A DNA stretch of 64,000 nt from Selenihalanaerobacter shriftii. GTDB taxonomy: Bacteria; Bacillota; Halanaerobiia; Halobacteroidales; Acetohalobiaceae. The stretch is taken from the NCBI RefSeq assembly GCF_900167185.1, contig NZ_FUWM01000019.1:1-64000 (forward strand), given 5' to 3'. The translations under genes were made by a program, and so were the position numbers. Under the pieces are notes generated by a model, which worked only from the letters and a program-made list of their open reading frames with translations, searched no databases and was not told where the DNA came from. How positions within the stretch are numbered: the first letter of the stretch is position 1; the number at the start of each line of letters is the position of its first letter. Below, in pieces: positions 36,267 to 45,117 of the stretch.

Positions 36267-37733
36267 ATGATTGATTTAACTGTTGATGAAAAGCAATTAA
36301 AGAAAACCGTTGAGAGAGCTAAGGAAAAGAATATTATGCTTCCTACTTTAGAACAACAAAAGAATCCAGAGTTAATTCCTGACAAGATTAAAGAGAAACT
36401 TAAAGATATAGATCTGTGGGAAATTGACTCACATAATCTTTTCCGAATTACTTGGCAGAATGAGGCACAAAAGAGTGGTGGACTTCATGATGGTGTCAAT
36501 TTTGTAGAATTACCTTCAGAATTAACAGGTGTTGATGCTAGAATTATTGGATTAGTTGGAAAGTGGTTTCCAACAGGAGCTCATAAAGTAGGTGCAACTT
36601 ATGGATGTTTAATTCCACAACTAGTTACTGGGCAGTTTGATCCTACTTCTGAAAAAGCAGTATGGCCTTCGACAGGTAATTATTGTCGAGGAGGAGCTTA
36701 CAATTCACAGCTTTTAGCATGTGAGTCTATTGCTATATTACCGGAAGGGATGAGTCAAGAACGATTTGATTGGTTATCAGAAGTAGCAAGTGAGACTATT
36801 CCTACGCCAGGAACAGAAAGTAATGTAAAGGAGATATTTGATAAGTGTTGGGAATTAAGAGAAACTCGAGATAACATCAATATCTTTAATCAATTTGAAG
36901 AACTAGGAAATCATCTCTGGCATTATGAAGTTACTGGTCATGCTATGGAAGATGTTCTAAAAGAAGTCATGGGACCAGAAGATAATTATGCTGGTGTAAC
37001 ATTAACTACTGGTTCAGCTGGAACTATTGGCTGTGGTGATTACTTAAAGAAGATTTATCCAAATAGTAAAGTAGTAGCTGCAGAAGCCTTACAGTGCCCT
37101 ACATTATTAAATAATGGATTTGGTGCACATCGAATTGAAGGAATTGGAGATAAGCATGTTCCATGGATTCATAATGTGAAGAATACAGATATGGTACTTG
37201 GTGTTGATGATAATAAGAGTATGGGATTAATTCGATTATTCAATGAACCAGCTGGTCAAGAATATTTAAAAGAACAGGGAGTTTCTGAAGAATTAATTGA
37301 AAAGTTATCTGTAATGGGTATTTCCGGTGTGTCTAATATGCTTAGTGCTATTAAGTTTGCTAAGTATTACGAGTTGACTGAAGATGATGTTGTTCTAACA
37401 GTATTTACTGATTCTATGGAGCTATATGGATCAAGGTTAGAAGAATTAGAGGAGAAGTTTGGTTCCTATGAAAAAATGGATGCAGCTATAGATTACCATA
37501 AGAATTTAATGGCTGTAACAACAGATCACATGCAGGAATTAAATTATTATGATAAGAAACGAGTTCATAACTTAAAATACTTTACTTGGATTGAACAGCA
37601 AGGTAAAGAGCTAGATGAATTAAATGCACAATGGTATGATGCAGATGAATATTGGGGTGGAGTTCATAAACAAGCAGATAAAATAGATGAATTAATTAAA
37701 GAATTCAATGAAAGAACAGGACTTTTAGAATGA
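36267..37733 (+). CDS. PLP-dependent fold-type II enzyme of the purine locus (488 aa)
   Basis: A long β-family PLP enzyme. The probable Schiff-base lysine is in TGAHKVGATYG (about residues 106-116) and the phosphate-binding loop is STGNYCRGGAYNSQ (about 137-150). TTGSAGTIGCGDY near 245 binds the cofactor ring. It is distantly related to threonine synthase, cysteine synthase and diaminopropionate ammonia-lyase, but is longer than YgeX (~400 aa) and its active-site loop differs. By position it probably acts on an amino acid released from the purine ring, for example 2,3-diaminopropionate. The reaction is not shown by the sequence. Confidence 0.75.
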   Translation: MIDLTVDEKQLKKTVERAKEKNIMLPTLEQQKNPELIPDKIKEKLKDIDLWEIDSHNLFRITWQNEAQKSGGLHDGVNFVELPSELTGVDARIIGLVGKWFPTGAHKVGATYGCLIPQLVTGQFDPTSEKAVWPSTGNYCRGGAYNSQLLACESIAILPEGMSQERFDWLSEVASETIPTPGTESNVKEIFDKCWELRETRDNINIFNQFEELGNHLWHYEVTGHAMEDVLKEVMGPEDNYAGVTLTTGSAGTIGCGDYLKKIYPNSKVVAAEALQCPTLLNNGFGAHRIEGIGDKHVPWIHNVKNTDMVLGVDDNKSMGLIRLFNEPAGQEYLKEQGVSEELIEKLSVMGISGVSNMLSAIKFAKYYELTEDDVVLTVFTDSMELYGSRLEELEEKFGSYEKMDAAIDYHKNLMAVTTDHMQELNYYDKKRVHNLKYFTWIEQQGKELDELNAQWYDADEYWGGVHKQADKIDELIKEFNERTGLLE

Positions 37734-37886
37734 ATTTAGTCAAAAAAGGAAGGATATTTTGTAGTAATATTGAATAAATTTAATAACAGTTAAGTACAAT
37801 TTTATAAATTTATACAATGTGCTAGGGTTAGATAAAGGTTGAAAGATGATTATATTAGTTAAATATTTATATAAAGGGGTATAAAA

Positions 37887-39137
37887 ATGAAGTATGTAAA
37901 GAAACTGGTTTGCATTGATTGTGGAGAGGAATATGATGCAGAACCGGATAAGTATTTATGCTCTAAATGTGATAATGAAGGTATTCTTGAAGTAGAATAT
38001 GATTACAATAAGATTAAAGAAGATTGGTCAATAGAAGATTTAAAGGCGAACGAAGATTTAAGTATTTGGCGTTATTTGCCTTTATTACCGGTTAAGGAAG
38101 AGACTCCACGTCCTAGTTTACGAGTGGGATGGACACCAGTTTATGATAGTGATGTTCTGGCTCAAGAATTAGGATTAGAAGAGATATATTTAAAAGATGA
38201 TGGATTAAATCCTACAGGCTCTTTAAAAGATAGAGCTTCGGCAATGGCAGTTGTTAAGGCTCAAGAGGCAGGTGCTACTACAGTAGCTTGTTCTTCTACT
38301 GGAAATGCAGCATCATCTTTAGCAGGTAATGTTGCTTCCATGGGAGGAAAGATGGACGCAGTTATTTTTGTTCCTGAGAGAGCACCAATGGGTAAAGTAA
38401 CCCAATTATTAATCTATGGAGCAGAAGTAGTTTCAGTTCAAGGTTCATATGAAGAAGCTTACTACTTATCAGATGGAGCTATTAAAAAGTGGGATTGGTA
38501 TAATAGAAATGCAGGTATTAATCCTTATTTAGTTGAAGGTAAGAAGACAGTAAGTTTAGAATTAGCTGAACAGCTTAATTTCGAAATGCCTGACTGGCTT
38601 GTCTTTTCAGTTGGAGATGGTTGTACGATTGCTGGAGCCTGGAAGGGATTATATGACTTAAAGCAGATTGGCTTTATAGACAAGATTCCAAAGTTAATAG
38701 GAGTTCAGGCTGAAGGCTGTGCCCCAATTACTAAATCTTTTAGAACTGAAAAACCACTAGAAACAACTAGTGAAGATACTTTAGCTGATAGTATTGCTGT
38801 AGGAAAGCCGAGAAATTACAAAAAAGCATTAAATGCTATTAGAGAGTCTGATGGTACTATGGTAAATGTAAGTGATGAAGAAATTCTAGATATGATGGTT
38901 ACTGTCGGTCAGACAACAGGGGTTTTTGGTGAACCGGCTGGAGTAACTGGATTTGCTGGACTTAAGAAATTAGTTGATCAAGGAGTAGTTGCTAAGGAAG
39001 ATAAAGTAGCAGCGGTGATTACTGGAAATGGTTTAAAGGATATTACTAATGGTAAGAAAGCTGCTGGAGAACCATTGGAAGTACCACCGAATTTAGAACT
39101 TCTTGAAAAAACTTATAAGAGGGGAGATAGATTTTGA
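37887..39137 (+). CDS. threonine synthase-like PLP enzyme with N-terminal zinc ribbon
   Basis: A 416-residue fold-type II PLP enzyme. An N-terminal zinc ribbon has CIDCG (about 9-13) and CSKC (about 26-29). The PLP lysine lies in NPTGSLKDRASA (about 107-118), the phosphate loop in CSSTGNAASSLAG and the ring-binding residues in SVGDGCTIAGAW. Sequence features resemble threonine synthase, but no other threonine-pathway gene is here. It more likely carries out an ammonia elimination with the preceding PLP enzyme. The separation of 153 bases from that gene leaves room for its own promoter. Confidence 0.8.
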   Translation: MKYVKKLVCIDCGEEYDAEPDKYLCSKCDNEGILEVEYDYNKIKEDWSIEDLKANEDLSIWRYLPLLPVKEETPRPSLRVGWTPVYDSDVLAQELGLEEIYLKDDGLNPTGSLKDRASAMAVVKAQEAGATTVACSSTGNAASSLAGNVASMGGKMDAVIFVPERAPMGKVTQLLIYGAEVVSVQGSYEEAYYLSDGAIKKWDWYNRNAGINPYLVEGKKTVSLELAEQLNFEMPDWLVFSVGDGCTIAGAWKGLYDLKQIGFIDKIPKLIGVQAEGCAPITKSFRTEKPLETTSEDTLADSIAVGKPRNYKKALNAIRESDGTMVNVSDEEILDMMVTVGQTTGVFGEPAGVTGFAGLKKLVDQGVVAKEDKVAAVITGNGLKDITNGKKAAGEPLEVPPNLELLEKTYKRGDRF

Positions 39138-39143
39138 TTATCG

Positions 39144-39698
39144 ATGATAATGGATAAAAAGAAAGAATTAGGAAGACGAGTACGTGAAAAAAGAAAAGAA
39201 CGAGATCTTAGTTTGGCTAAGCTTGCAGATAAGGTAGGTTGCACTTCGAGTTTTTTAAGTCAAGTAGAGAGAGGGATGGCAGATCCTTCTATTACTTCTC
39301 TACGCAAGATTGCTCAAGCATTAAATGTACCAATATTCTATTTTCTGTTAGATTCAAATGAACATAGTCCTGTAGTAAGGAAGAATGAAAGAAAAGTATT
39401 GGCTTTTCCATCTAATTTAACCTTTGAATTACTTTCTCCTGATTTACAAAGGGATTTAGAAGTAATCTATGCTAGCTTAGAGCCAGGAGCTTATACATGT
39501 GAAGAGCCACTTTCACATCCTGGTGAGGAATGCACATTAGTGTTAGAAGGAAAGATGGAAATTAAAATAGGAGATGAATCTTATCAATTAGATGCAGGAG
39601 ATAGTGTATATTATTATTCTAGTATTCCTCATAAGATTACTAGTACTGGTAAAAAAGATCTTGTCTTTGTTTCTGCAATTACACCGCCTGATTTTTAA
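39144..39698 (+). CDS. XRE-cupin transcriptional regulator
   Basis: A 184-residue regulator with an N-terminal Cro/C1-type HTH (about 8-62; LSLAKLADKVGCTSSFLSQV) and a C-terminal cupin ligand domain (about 110-180; HPGEECTLVLEG and YYYSSIPHKI). Proteins of this layout sense small metabolites and repress catabolic genes. Its place inside the purine locus makes it the likely local regulator. The start is uncertain: ATG at 39144 or 39150, with GGGGAG rather far upstream. Confidence 0.88.
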   Translation: MIMDKKKELGRRVREKRKERDLSLAKLADKVGCTSSFLSQVERGMADPSITSLRKIAQALNVPIFYFLLDSNEHSPVVRKNERKVLAFPSNLTFELLSPDLQRDLEVIYASLEPGAYTCEEPLSHPGEECTLVLEGKMEIKIGDESYQLDAGDSVYYYSSIPHKITSTGKKDLVFVSAITPPDF

Positions 39699-39725
39699 AT
39701 AATACGAAGGAAGGTGTTGTACTAA

Positions 39726-41108
39726 TTGCTATTAAAAGGTGGTAAATTAGTAAGTGAAAATGGTGTAAAAAAAGCTGATATTAGAATCAGTGGAGAAATA
39801 ATTGGAGAGGTTGCTAATAATTTAACTCCTGATTTAGGAGAAGAAGTTATTGATGTTGCAGGTAAATTAGTTCTACCCGGGATTATAGATGCTCATACTC
39901 ATTTTAAGCTTCGTTCCCGGGGAACAGTTACTGCAGATGACTTTTATTGGGGAGGCAGATCAGCTGCTTTTGGAGGAGTTACAACAGTTGTAGATTATGC
40001 TGATCAAGCACCTGATTCTTTATTAAAAGGAGTTAAGAATAGAATTAAGGATGCAACTGATTCTGTAATAGATTATACTTTCCATTTAGTGATTAATGAT
40101 GATTTTCAACCCCAAATAGAGGTTGATAAATTGCATGAATTAAGAGAGTTTGGGATTAATAGTATAAAGTTATTTACGACTTATCAAGATATGTACATGC
40201 TCGATGATAAGAAGTGGTCACCATTATTAAAAGCAGCTAAAGAAGCTAAACTTTTAGTAACTGTTCATGCTGAAAAAGATAAAATTATTCAAAAGAAGCA
40301 GAGGATATATGATGATCAGAATAAGCTAGGGGTAAAGTATCATTCTGATATCCGTCCAGATATTGCTGAAAGTGAGACAATTAGGGACTTGTGTAAGTAT
40401 GTGGAAGATATTCAGATGCCTATTTATATAGCACATCTTTCTTCTAAAAAAGGATATGAAGAAATACTTAAGGGAAGAAAAGCAGGAATAAATATTAGAG
40501 CAGAGACAACTCCGCATTATCTTTTGCTAACACGTGATTTATTAGCAGGACAAGATGGTAGATTAAATTTCATGACACCACCATTGCGAGAAGAAAAGGA
40601 TAATGAAGCACTCTGGGAAGGTGTCATAGATGAGACTATTGATGTCATAGCTACTGATCATTGTGCTTTCAGTATTAAACAGAAAGAAGAAGGCAGTAAT
40701 TCTTTAGATGTCTTACCAGGAATTCCTGGAGTAGAAACTCTTTTACCTCTGGTTTATACATATGGAGTTAAAGAGGGAAGAATTACTCTTTCTAAAATGG
40801 TAAAACTTTTATCAACGATGCCAGCTAAAATTTTTGGACTTTATCCACGAAAAGGTAGTTTAAGACCTGGTAGCGATGCTGATTTAGTTGTCTTTGATCC
40901 AAATAAAAAGATGACTATTGAGCATAAGCAATTACATTCTAAAGCAGGTTATACTCCTTATCAAGGCATGAAGATGGAAGGAAGTCCATTATTTACAATA
41001 CTACGAGGAAATAAATTAGTTAAAGATGGTGAATTTTTAGGAACTAAAGGTTCAGGCCAATTTATCAAAGCTAATCTTTCCTCACTATATTCAGAAAATT
41101 TGGATTAG
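39726..41108 (+). CDS. hyuA: dihydropyrimidinase/D-hydantoinase family amidohydrolase (HyuA)
   Basis: Zinc-dependent cyclic amidase (460 aa) that opens hydantoin- or dihydropyrimidine-type rings. Metal ligands are in PGIIDAHTHFK (about 52-62), a conserved lysine region INSIKLFTTYQ (about 147-157), VHAEKD, AHLSS and ATDHCAFS. In E. coli, hyuA lies in the yge purine cluster next to ygeY and yqeA, as here. The probable start is TTG at 39726 behind GAAGGAAGGTG. Confidence 0.9.
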   Translation: MLLKGGKLVSENGVKKADIRISGEIIGEVANNLTPDLGEEVIDVAGKLVLPGIIDAHTHFKLRSRGTVTADDFYWGGRSAAFGGVTTVVDYADQAPDSLLKGVKNRIKDATDSVIDYTFHLVINDDFQPQIEVDKLHELREFGINSIKLFTTYQDMYMLDDKKWSPLLKAAKEAKLLVTVHAEKDKIIQKKQRIYDDQNKLGVKYHSDIRPDIAESETIRDLCKYVEDIQMPIYIAHLSSKKGYEEILKGRKAGINIRAETTPHYLLLTRDLLAGQDGRLNFMTPPLREEKDNEALWEGVIDETIDVIATDHCAFSIKQKEEGSNSLDVLPGIPGVETLLPLVYTYGVKEGRITLSKMVKLLSTMPAKIFGLYPRKGSLRPGSDADLVVFDPNKKMTIEHKQLHSKAGYTPYQGMKMEGSPLFTILRGNKLVKDGEFLGTKGSGQFIKANLSSLYSENLD

Positions 41109-41145
41109 GGCATATCTAGTAAACTTAGAATTAGGAGGTAATAAA

Positions 41146-42345
41146 ATGGATAGAAATGAATTAGTAGAAAAAATCAGGGAAGAATCTTACAAGTATGAAG
41201 ATGAAATGGTAGAATTTATGCGGGATATAATCAGAATCCCTAGTGAGAGTTGTGAGGAAAAAGAAGTTGTAGAACGGATTAAGGAAGAGATGGAAAAGGT
41301 AGGTTTTGATGAAGTGGAAATCGATCCTATGGGTAATATCTTAGGAAGAATCGGTTCTGGAGATCGGATAGTAGCTTTTGATGCTCATATTGATACAGTT
41401 GGAGTAGGAAATCTTGATGAGTGGGATTGGGATCCATTTGAAGGTAAGATGGAAGATGGTATTATCTATGGTAGAGGAGCTACTGACCAAGAAGGCGCTA
41501 TGGTTAGTATGGTATATGCCGCTAAAGTAATTAAAGACTTAGACTTATATGATGAGTTTAGTCTATATTTCATAGGTAGTGTTCAGGAAGAAGATTGTGA
41601 TGGCTTATGTTGGCAATATATTATTAATGAAGATGAGTTAGAACCAGAATTAGTAGTTGTTACTGAACCTACTAACTTAAATATATATCGTGGACATCGA
41701 GGTAGAATGGAAATGGAAGTAATTACTGATGGTGTTTCTTGTCACGGTAGTGCTCCACACCGTGGTGTTAATTCAATCTATAAGATGGCACCTATTATTG
41801 AAGGAATCGAAGAATTGAACGAAAATCTTAAAGATGACGACTTTTTAGGAAAAGGAACAATAGCAGTAACTCATGTTACTAATGAGACCCCTAGCCTTTG
41901 TGCTGTTCCAAATAAGACAAAGATTCATCTAGATCGTCGATTAACGGCAGGAGAAGATAAAGAATTAGCAGTTAAACAAGTAGAAGAGGTAGTTGCTGAA
42001 GCTGATATAGAAGCTGAAGTTAGAATACTAAATTATGATACTCCAAGTTATACTGACTTAGTTTATGAAACTGAAAAGTATTATCCTACTTGGGTTATTG
42101 AAGAAGAGGATGATATTGTACAGTCTGCTGTAGGTGCTTTTGAAGAATTATTTGATGAAGAAGCTACTGTAGATAAGTGGACATTTAGTACTAATGGTGT
42201 TTCTATTATGGGAAGGGCTGGAATCCCTTGCATTGGTTTCGGACCAGCTAATGAGGTTTATGCCCATACAGTTAATGACCAAATTCCAGTAGATCACTTA
42301 TTAAAAGCTGCTGCTTTCTATGCTACTTATCCTGAATATCTATAA
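41146..42345 (+). CDS. ygeY: YgeY-family M20 hydrolase
   Basis: Metallohydrolase of the M20 peptidase family (399 aa), of the group annotated as selenium-metabolism-linked YgeY. Metal ligands appear in AFDAHIDTVG (about 73-82), GRGATDQEGA (about 110-119), SVQEEDCDG and the dimerisation domain HGSAPHRGVNSIYK. It probably cleaves an amide or carbamoyl bond in a ring-opened purine intermediate. AATTAGGAGG precedes the ATG. Confidence 0.9.
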   Translation: MDRNELVEKIREESYKYEDEMVEFMRDIIRIPSESCEEKEVVERIKEEMEKVGFDEVEIDPMGNILGRIGSGDRIVAFDAHIDTVGVGNLDEWDWDPFEGKMEDGIIYGRGATDQEGAMVSMVYAAKVIKDLDLYDEFSLYFIGSVQEEDCDGLCWQYIINEDELEPELVVVTEPTNLNIYRGHRGRMEMEVITDGVSCHGSAPHRGVNSIYKMAPIIEGIEELNENLKDDDFLGKGTIAVTHVTNETPSLCAVPNKTKIHLDRRLTAGEDKELAVKQVEEVVAEADIEAEVRILNYDTPSYTDLVYETEKYYPTWVIEEEDDIVQSAVGAFEELFDEEATVDKWTFSTNGVSIMGRAGIPCIGFGPANEVYAHTVNDQIPVDHLLKAAAFYATYPEYL

Positions 42346-42495
42346 TTTAATAATATAAGTATTAAGTGAGTGAAGATTATCATCAATATTAATTATTTTC
42401 AAAATATTCAATTGAGAGAATATAATTTATGTTTAAAATGTTCCAATCTTATGAAGATTAGGGGCTAGTTAATAAACTATGGAGGTGCAAAAAAT

Positions 42496-43476
42496 ATGAA
42501 AACAACATTTTTAAGAGGAAAAGACTTTATTACTTTGCAGGACTGGGAGAAAGAAGAGATTGACACATTACTTGATGTATCTTTTGATTTAAAACGTAAG
42601 TTTGCAATGGGAGTTGACACTTCATATTTAAAGAATAAAACTGCAATGTTAATGTTCTTTGAGGAATCAACTCGAACTAGAAACTCCATGGAAGCTGGTT
42701 TAGCTCAGCTAGGAGGTCATGCTAATTTTTTAGACACTAGTACTATGCAGATTAATCATGGTGAAGTTGCTAAGGATACTGCAGTTATTCTTTCTAGCTA
42801 TAGTCATGCAATTGCTTGTCGTAATTGTTTTTGGGAAATTGGAAATGATTATTTAAGAGATATGGCAGAGCATTCTAGTGCACCTATCTTGAATTTACAA
42901 TGTGACTTATATCATCCAATGCAAGGATTAGCTGATTTAATGACTATTCAAGAGAAGAAAGATGAAACTAAAGAATTAAATGTTTCTATTATTTGGGCAT
43001 ATGCAACTAGTCATAAGAAGCCGATTTCTGTACCATTAACTCAAGCACTTCTATTCCCACGTTATTCTATGAATGTAACACTTGCTCATCCTGAAGGATT
43101 TGAATTACCTGATTGGGTAATTAAGCAAGCTAAAGAGAATGCTGAAAAGCATAATGGTACATTTAAAGTTACTAATAACATGGAAGAAGCTTATGAGGAT
43201 GCTGATATTGTTATTCCAAAGAACTGGGGTAGCTGGGTAAATCATCCTGAAGGTGGAGAAGAAATGTTAGAATCTAATAAAGATTGGAAATGCACTGAAG
43301 AAATGATGGATCTAGCTGCTGATGATGTAATGTATATGCATGCTTTACCTGCTGATAGAGGTAATGAAGTGGAAGATTCTGTAATTGATGGTCCTGCCTC
43401 AATTGTTTATGATGAAGCAGAGAATAGAATTCATACTGCTAAATCGGTAATGACTTTAACTATGGGTGGCAAATAA
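42496..43476 (+). CDS. ygeW: knotted carbamoyltransferase YgeW
   Basis: ATCase/OTCase-superfamily enzyme (326 aa). The carbamoyl-phosphate loop STRTR is at residues 58-62, HPMQ follows in CDLYHPMQGLAD and HALPADRG lies near the C-terminus. YgeW is a knotted member whose own acceptor is uncertain. In purine fermentation it would phosphorolyse a ureido compound to carbamoyl phosphate for the carbamate kinase. It has its own 150-base upstream gap and an ATGGAGGTG ribosome site. A hairpin follows. Confidence 0.92.
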   Translation: MKTTFLRGKDFITLQDWEKEEIDTLLDVSFDLKRKFAMGVDTSYLKNKTAMLMFFEESTRTRNSMEAGLAQLGGHANFLDTSTMQINHGEVAKDTAVILSSYSHAIACRNCFWEIGNDYLRDMAEHSSAPILNLQCDLYHPMQGLADLMTIQEKKDETKELNVSIIWAYATSHKKPISVPLTQALLFPRYSMNVTLAHPEGFELPDWVIKQAKENAEKHNGTFKVTNNMEEAYEDADIVIPKNWGSWVNHPEGGEEMLESNKDWKCTEEMMDLAADDVMYMHALPADRGNEVEDSVIDGPASIVYDEAENRIHTAKSVMTLTMGGK

Positions 43477-43492
43477 GCATAGCAAGGATTTT

Positions 43493-43530
43493 AAATACAA
43501 GTGGGTATAAATTTATATCCACTTGTATTT
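43493..43530. terminator. 38-base inverted repeat after ygeW
   Basis: AAATACAAGTGG and CCACTTGTATTT are the outer arms of a 38-base near-perfect palindrome. The stem ends in TTT but no long T-run follows, so termination may be partial and the permease and later genes may be partly co-transcribed. Confidence 0.65.
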
Positions 43531-43717
43531 GCTTAATAGATAAGGAAGTAATTGATTTAAAAATATATTTACTACTTAAATTCCCAATATAAAATATAAA
43601 TAATTATTCTCTATGATGCTCTACCGGTCTTCCAGTATTTATGACATGAATGAGCTAATTTATACTAGTAATATTCTTTATTCAAAATAAGAATCTTAAA
43701 AGAGGAGCTGATTTATT

Positions 43718-45064
43718 TTGAGTAAACCAGAAGGGACGAGTGATGGAGAGGTTCTGTATAAGCTGGAGGATAAACCACCGGTAGGAGAGACAGTTTTATT
43801 AGGTTTTCAGCACATGTTGGCTATGTTTGTAGGGATTATAACACCACCATTAATCATTGCTGGAGTTGCAGGCTTGAATGCAGCAGAGACTGGTTTCTTT
43901 GTTAGTATGGCTTTGATTGCGTCGGGAATTACTACTTTTATTCAGGTTAAAAAGGTAGGTCCTGTGGGGTCAGGTTTATTAGGAGTTATGGGAACTAGTT
44001 TTACTTTTGTTCCAATGGCTATTGCTGCTGCTAAAGCAGGAGGATTACCCTTGGTCTTAGGAATGGCATTGGCTACATCACCTATAGAAATGATTTTAAG
44101 TCGCTTTATAAAGTTAGCAAAGAAAATATTCCCACCGGTTGTTACTGGGACAGTAGTTATGTTAATTGGACTTACTTTAATGGAAGTTGGTATTACTGAC
44201 TTTGCAGGTGGTCATGGAGCTGAAAATTTTGGTAGTATTCAAAACTTATTACTTGGTACTTTTGTCTTGACTATTGTTATTATAGCTAATCGGTATGGAA
44301 AAGGAATAATTAAATCAGGGGCAATTGCTATTGGTTTAGTAGCAGGATATATTGTCTCGATTCCATTAGGATTAGTAGACTTTGGACCAATAGTTAATGC
44401 TGGTTGGTTTACAATTCCTGTTCCGGTTAAGTTTGGATTAAGCTTTGAATGGTCTCATGTTTTACCTTGGATTGTAGCTTACTTTATTACTACAGTTGAA
44501 TCTATCGGTGATCTGACTGCTATAGCTGAGTCTTCTGGGGAACCAGTTGATGGTGATTTGCATATGAAGCGTTTAAGTGGAGGAGTTTTAGCAGATGGAG
44601 TAGGTAGTGCGATTGCTGCTTTATTAAATTCATTACCGAATACTACTTTTAGTCAAAATACTGGTGTAATTCAGCTTAGTAAAGTAGGTAGTAGAACAAT
44701 AGGAATAGCTACTGCTGGAATTTTATTTCTTCTAGGGTTATTACCTAAATTTGGCGCTTTAATCAGTGTCATGCCTAGTCCAGTATTAGGTGGAGCTACA
44801 ATAGCTTTATTTGGAATGGTAGCTACGTCAGGAATGAAGATAGTTGTTAGAGGTGGATTAACGGATCGTAAGTTATTTATTTTAGGTATTTCATTAGCAT
44901 TTGGTTTAGGAGTAACAATGAAACCTGATGTTGTTAAACAGTTACCTAAATTATTAGAAACTGTTCTAAACTCTGGTATAACTGTTGGAGCTATATTTGC
45001 AGTTGTATTAAACCAATTTTTACCTAATAATAAAGCTGATAATCAGCAAAAAGCAAGTATGTAA
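43718..45064 (+). CDS. NCS2-family xanthine/urate permease
   Basis: Purine:proton or sodium symporter of the nucleobase-ascorbate family (448 aa, about 14 helices). Signatures are LLGFQHMLAMFVG (about 27-39), TVESIGDLTAIAESSG (about 265-280) and FSQNTGVIQLSKVGSR (about 312-327), which contain the substrate-binding and QN(T/G) motifs. The context favours xanthine or urate rather than uracil. Start TTG at 43718 behind AGAGGAGCTG. Confidence 0.92.
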   Translation: MSKPEGTSDGEVLYKLEDKPPVGETVLLGFQHMLAMFVGIITPPLIIAGVAGLNAAETGFFVSMALIASGITTFIQVKKVGPVGSGLLGVMGTSFTFVPMAIAAAKAGGLPLVLGMALATSPIEMILSRFIKLAKKIFPPVVTGTVVMLIGLTLMEVGITDFAGGHGAENFGSIQNLLLGTFVLTIVIIANRYGKGIIKSGAIAIGLVAGYIVSIPLGLVDFGPIVNAGWFTIPVPVKFGLSFEWSHVLPWIVAYFITTVESIGDLTAIAESSGEPVDGDLHMKRLSGGVLADGVGSAIAALLNSLPNTTFSQNTGVIQLSKVGSRTIGIATAGILFLLGLLPKFGALISVMPSPVLGGATIALFGMVATSGMKIVVRGGLTDRKLFILGISLAFGLGVTMKPDVVKQLPKLLETVLNSGITVGAIFAVVLNQFLPNNKADNQQKASM

Positions 45065-45117
45065 AGTTAATTAATTAAAATTTTTAGAGTAAAAGAAAGA
45101 AGGAGGGAGGCAACTCC

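Noticed and set aside
39144-39698. The XRE-cupin protein as a polyamine regulator (PuuR)
   Set aside because: Domain layout alone is not specific and no polyamine gene is nearby; purine locus control is the simpler reading.
43531-43717. Possible purine riboswitch before the NCS2 permease
   Set aside because: None of the conserved junction or loop sequences of purine riboswitches were recognised.
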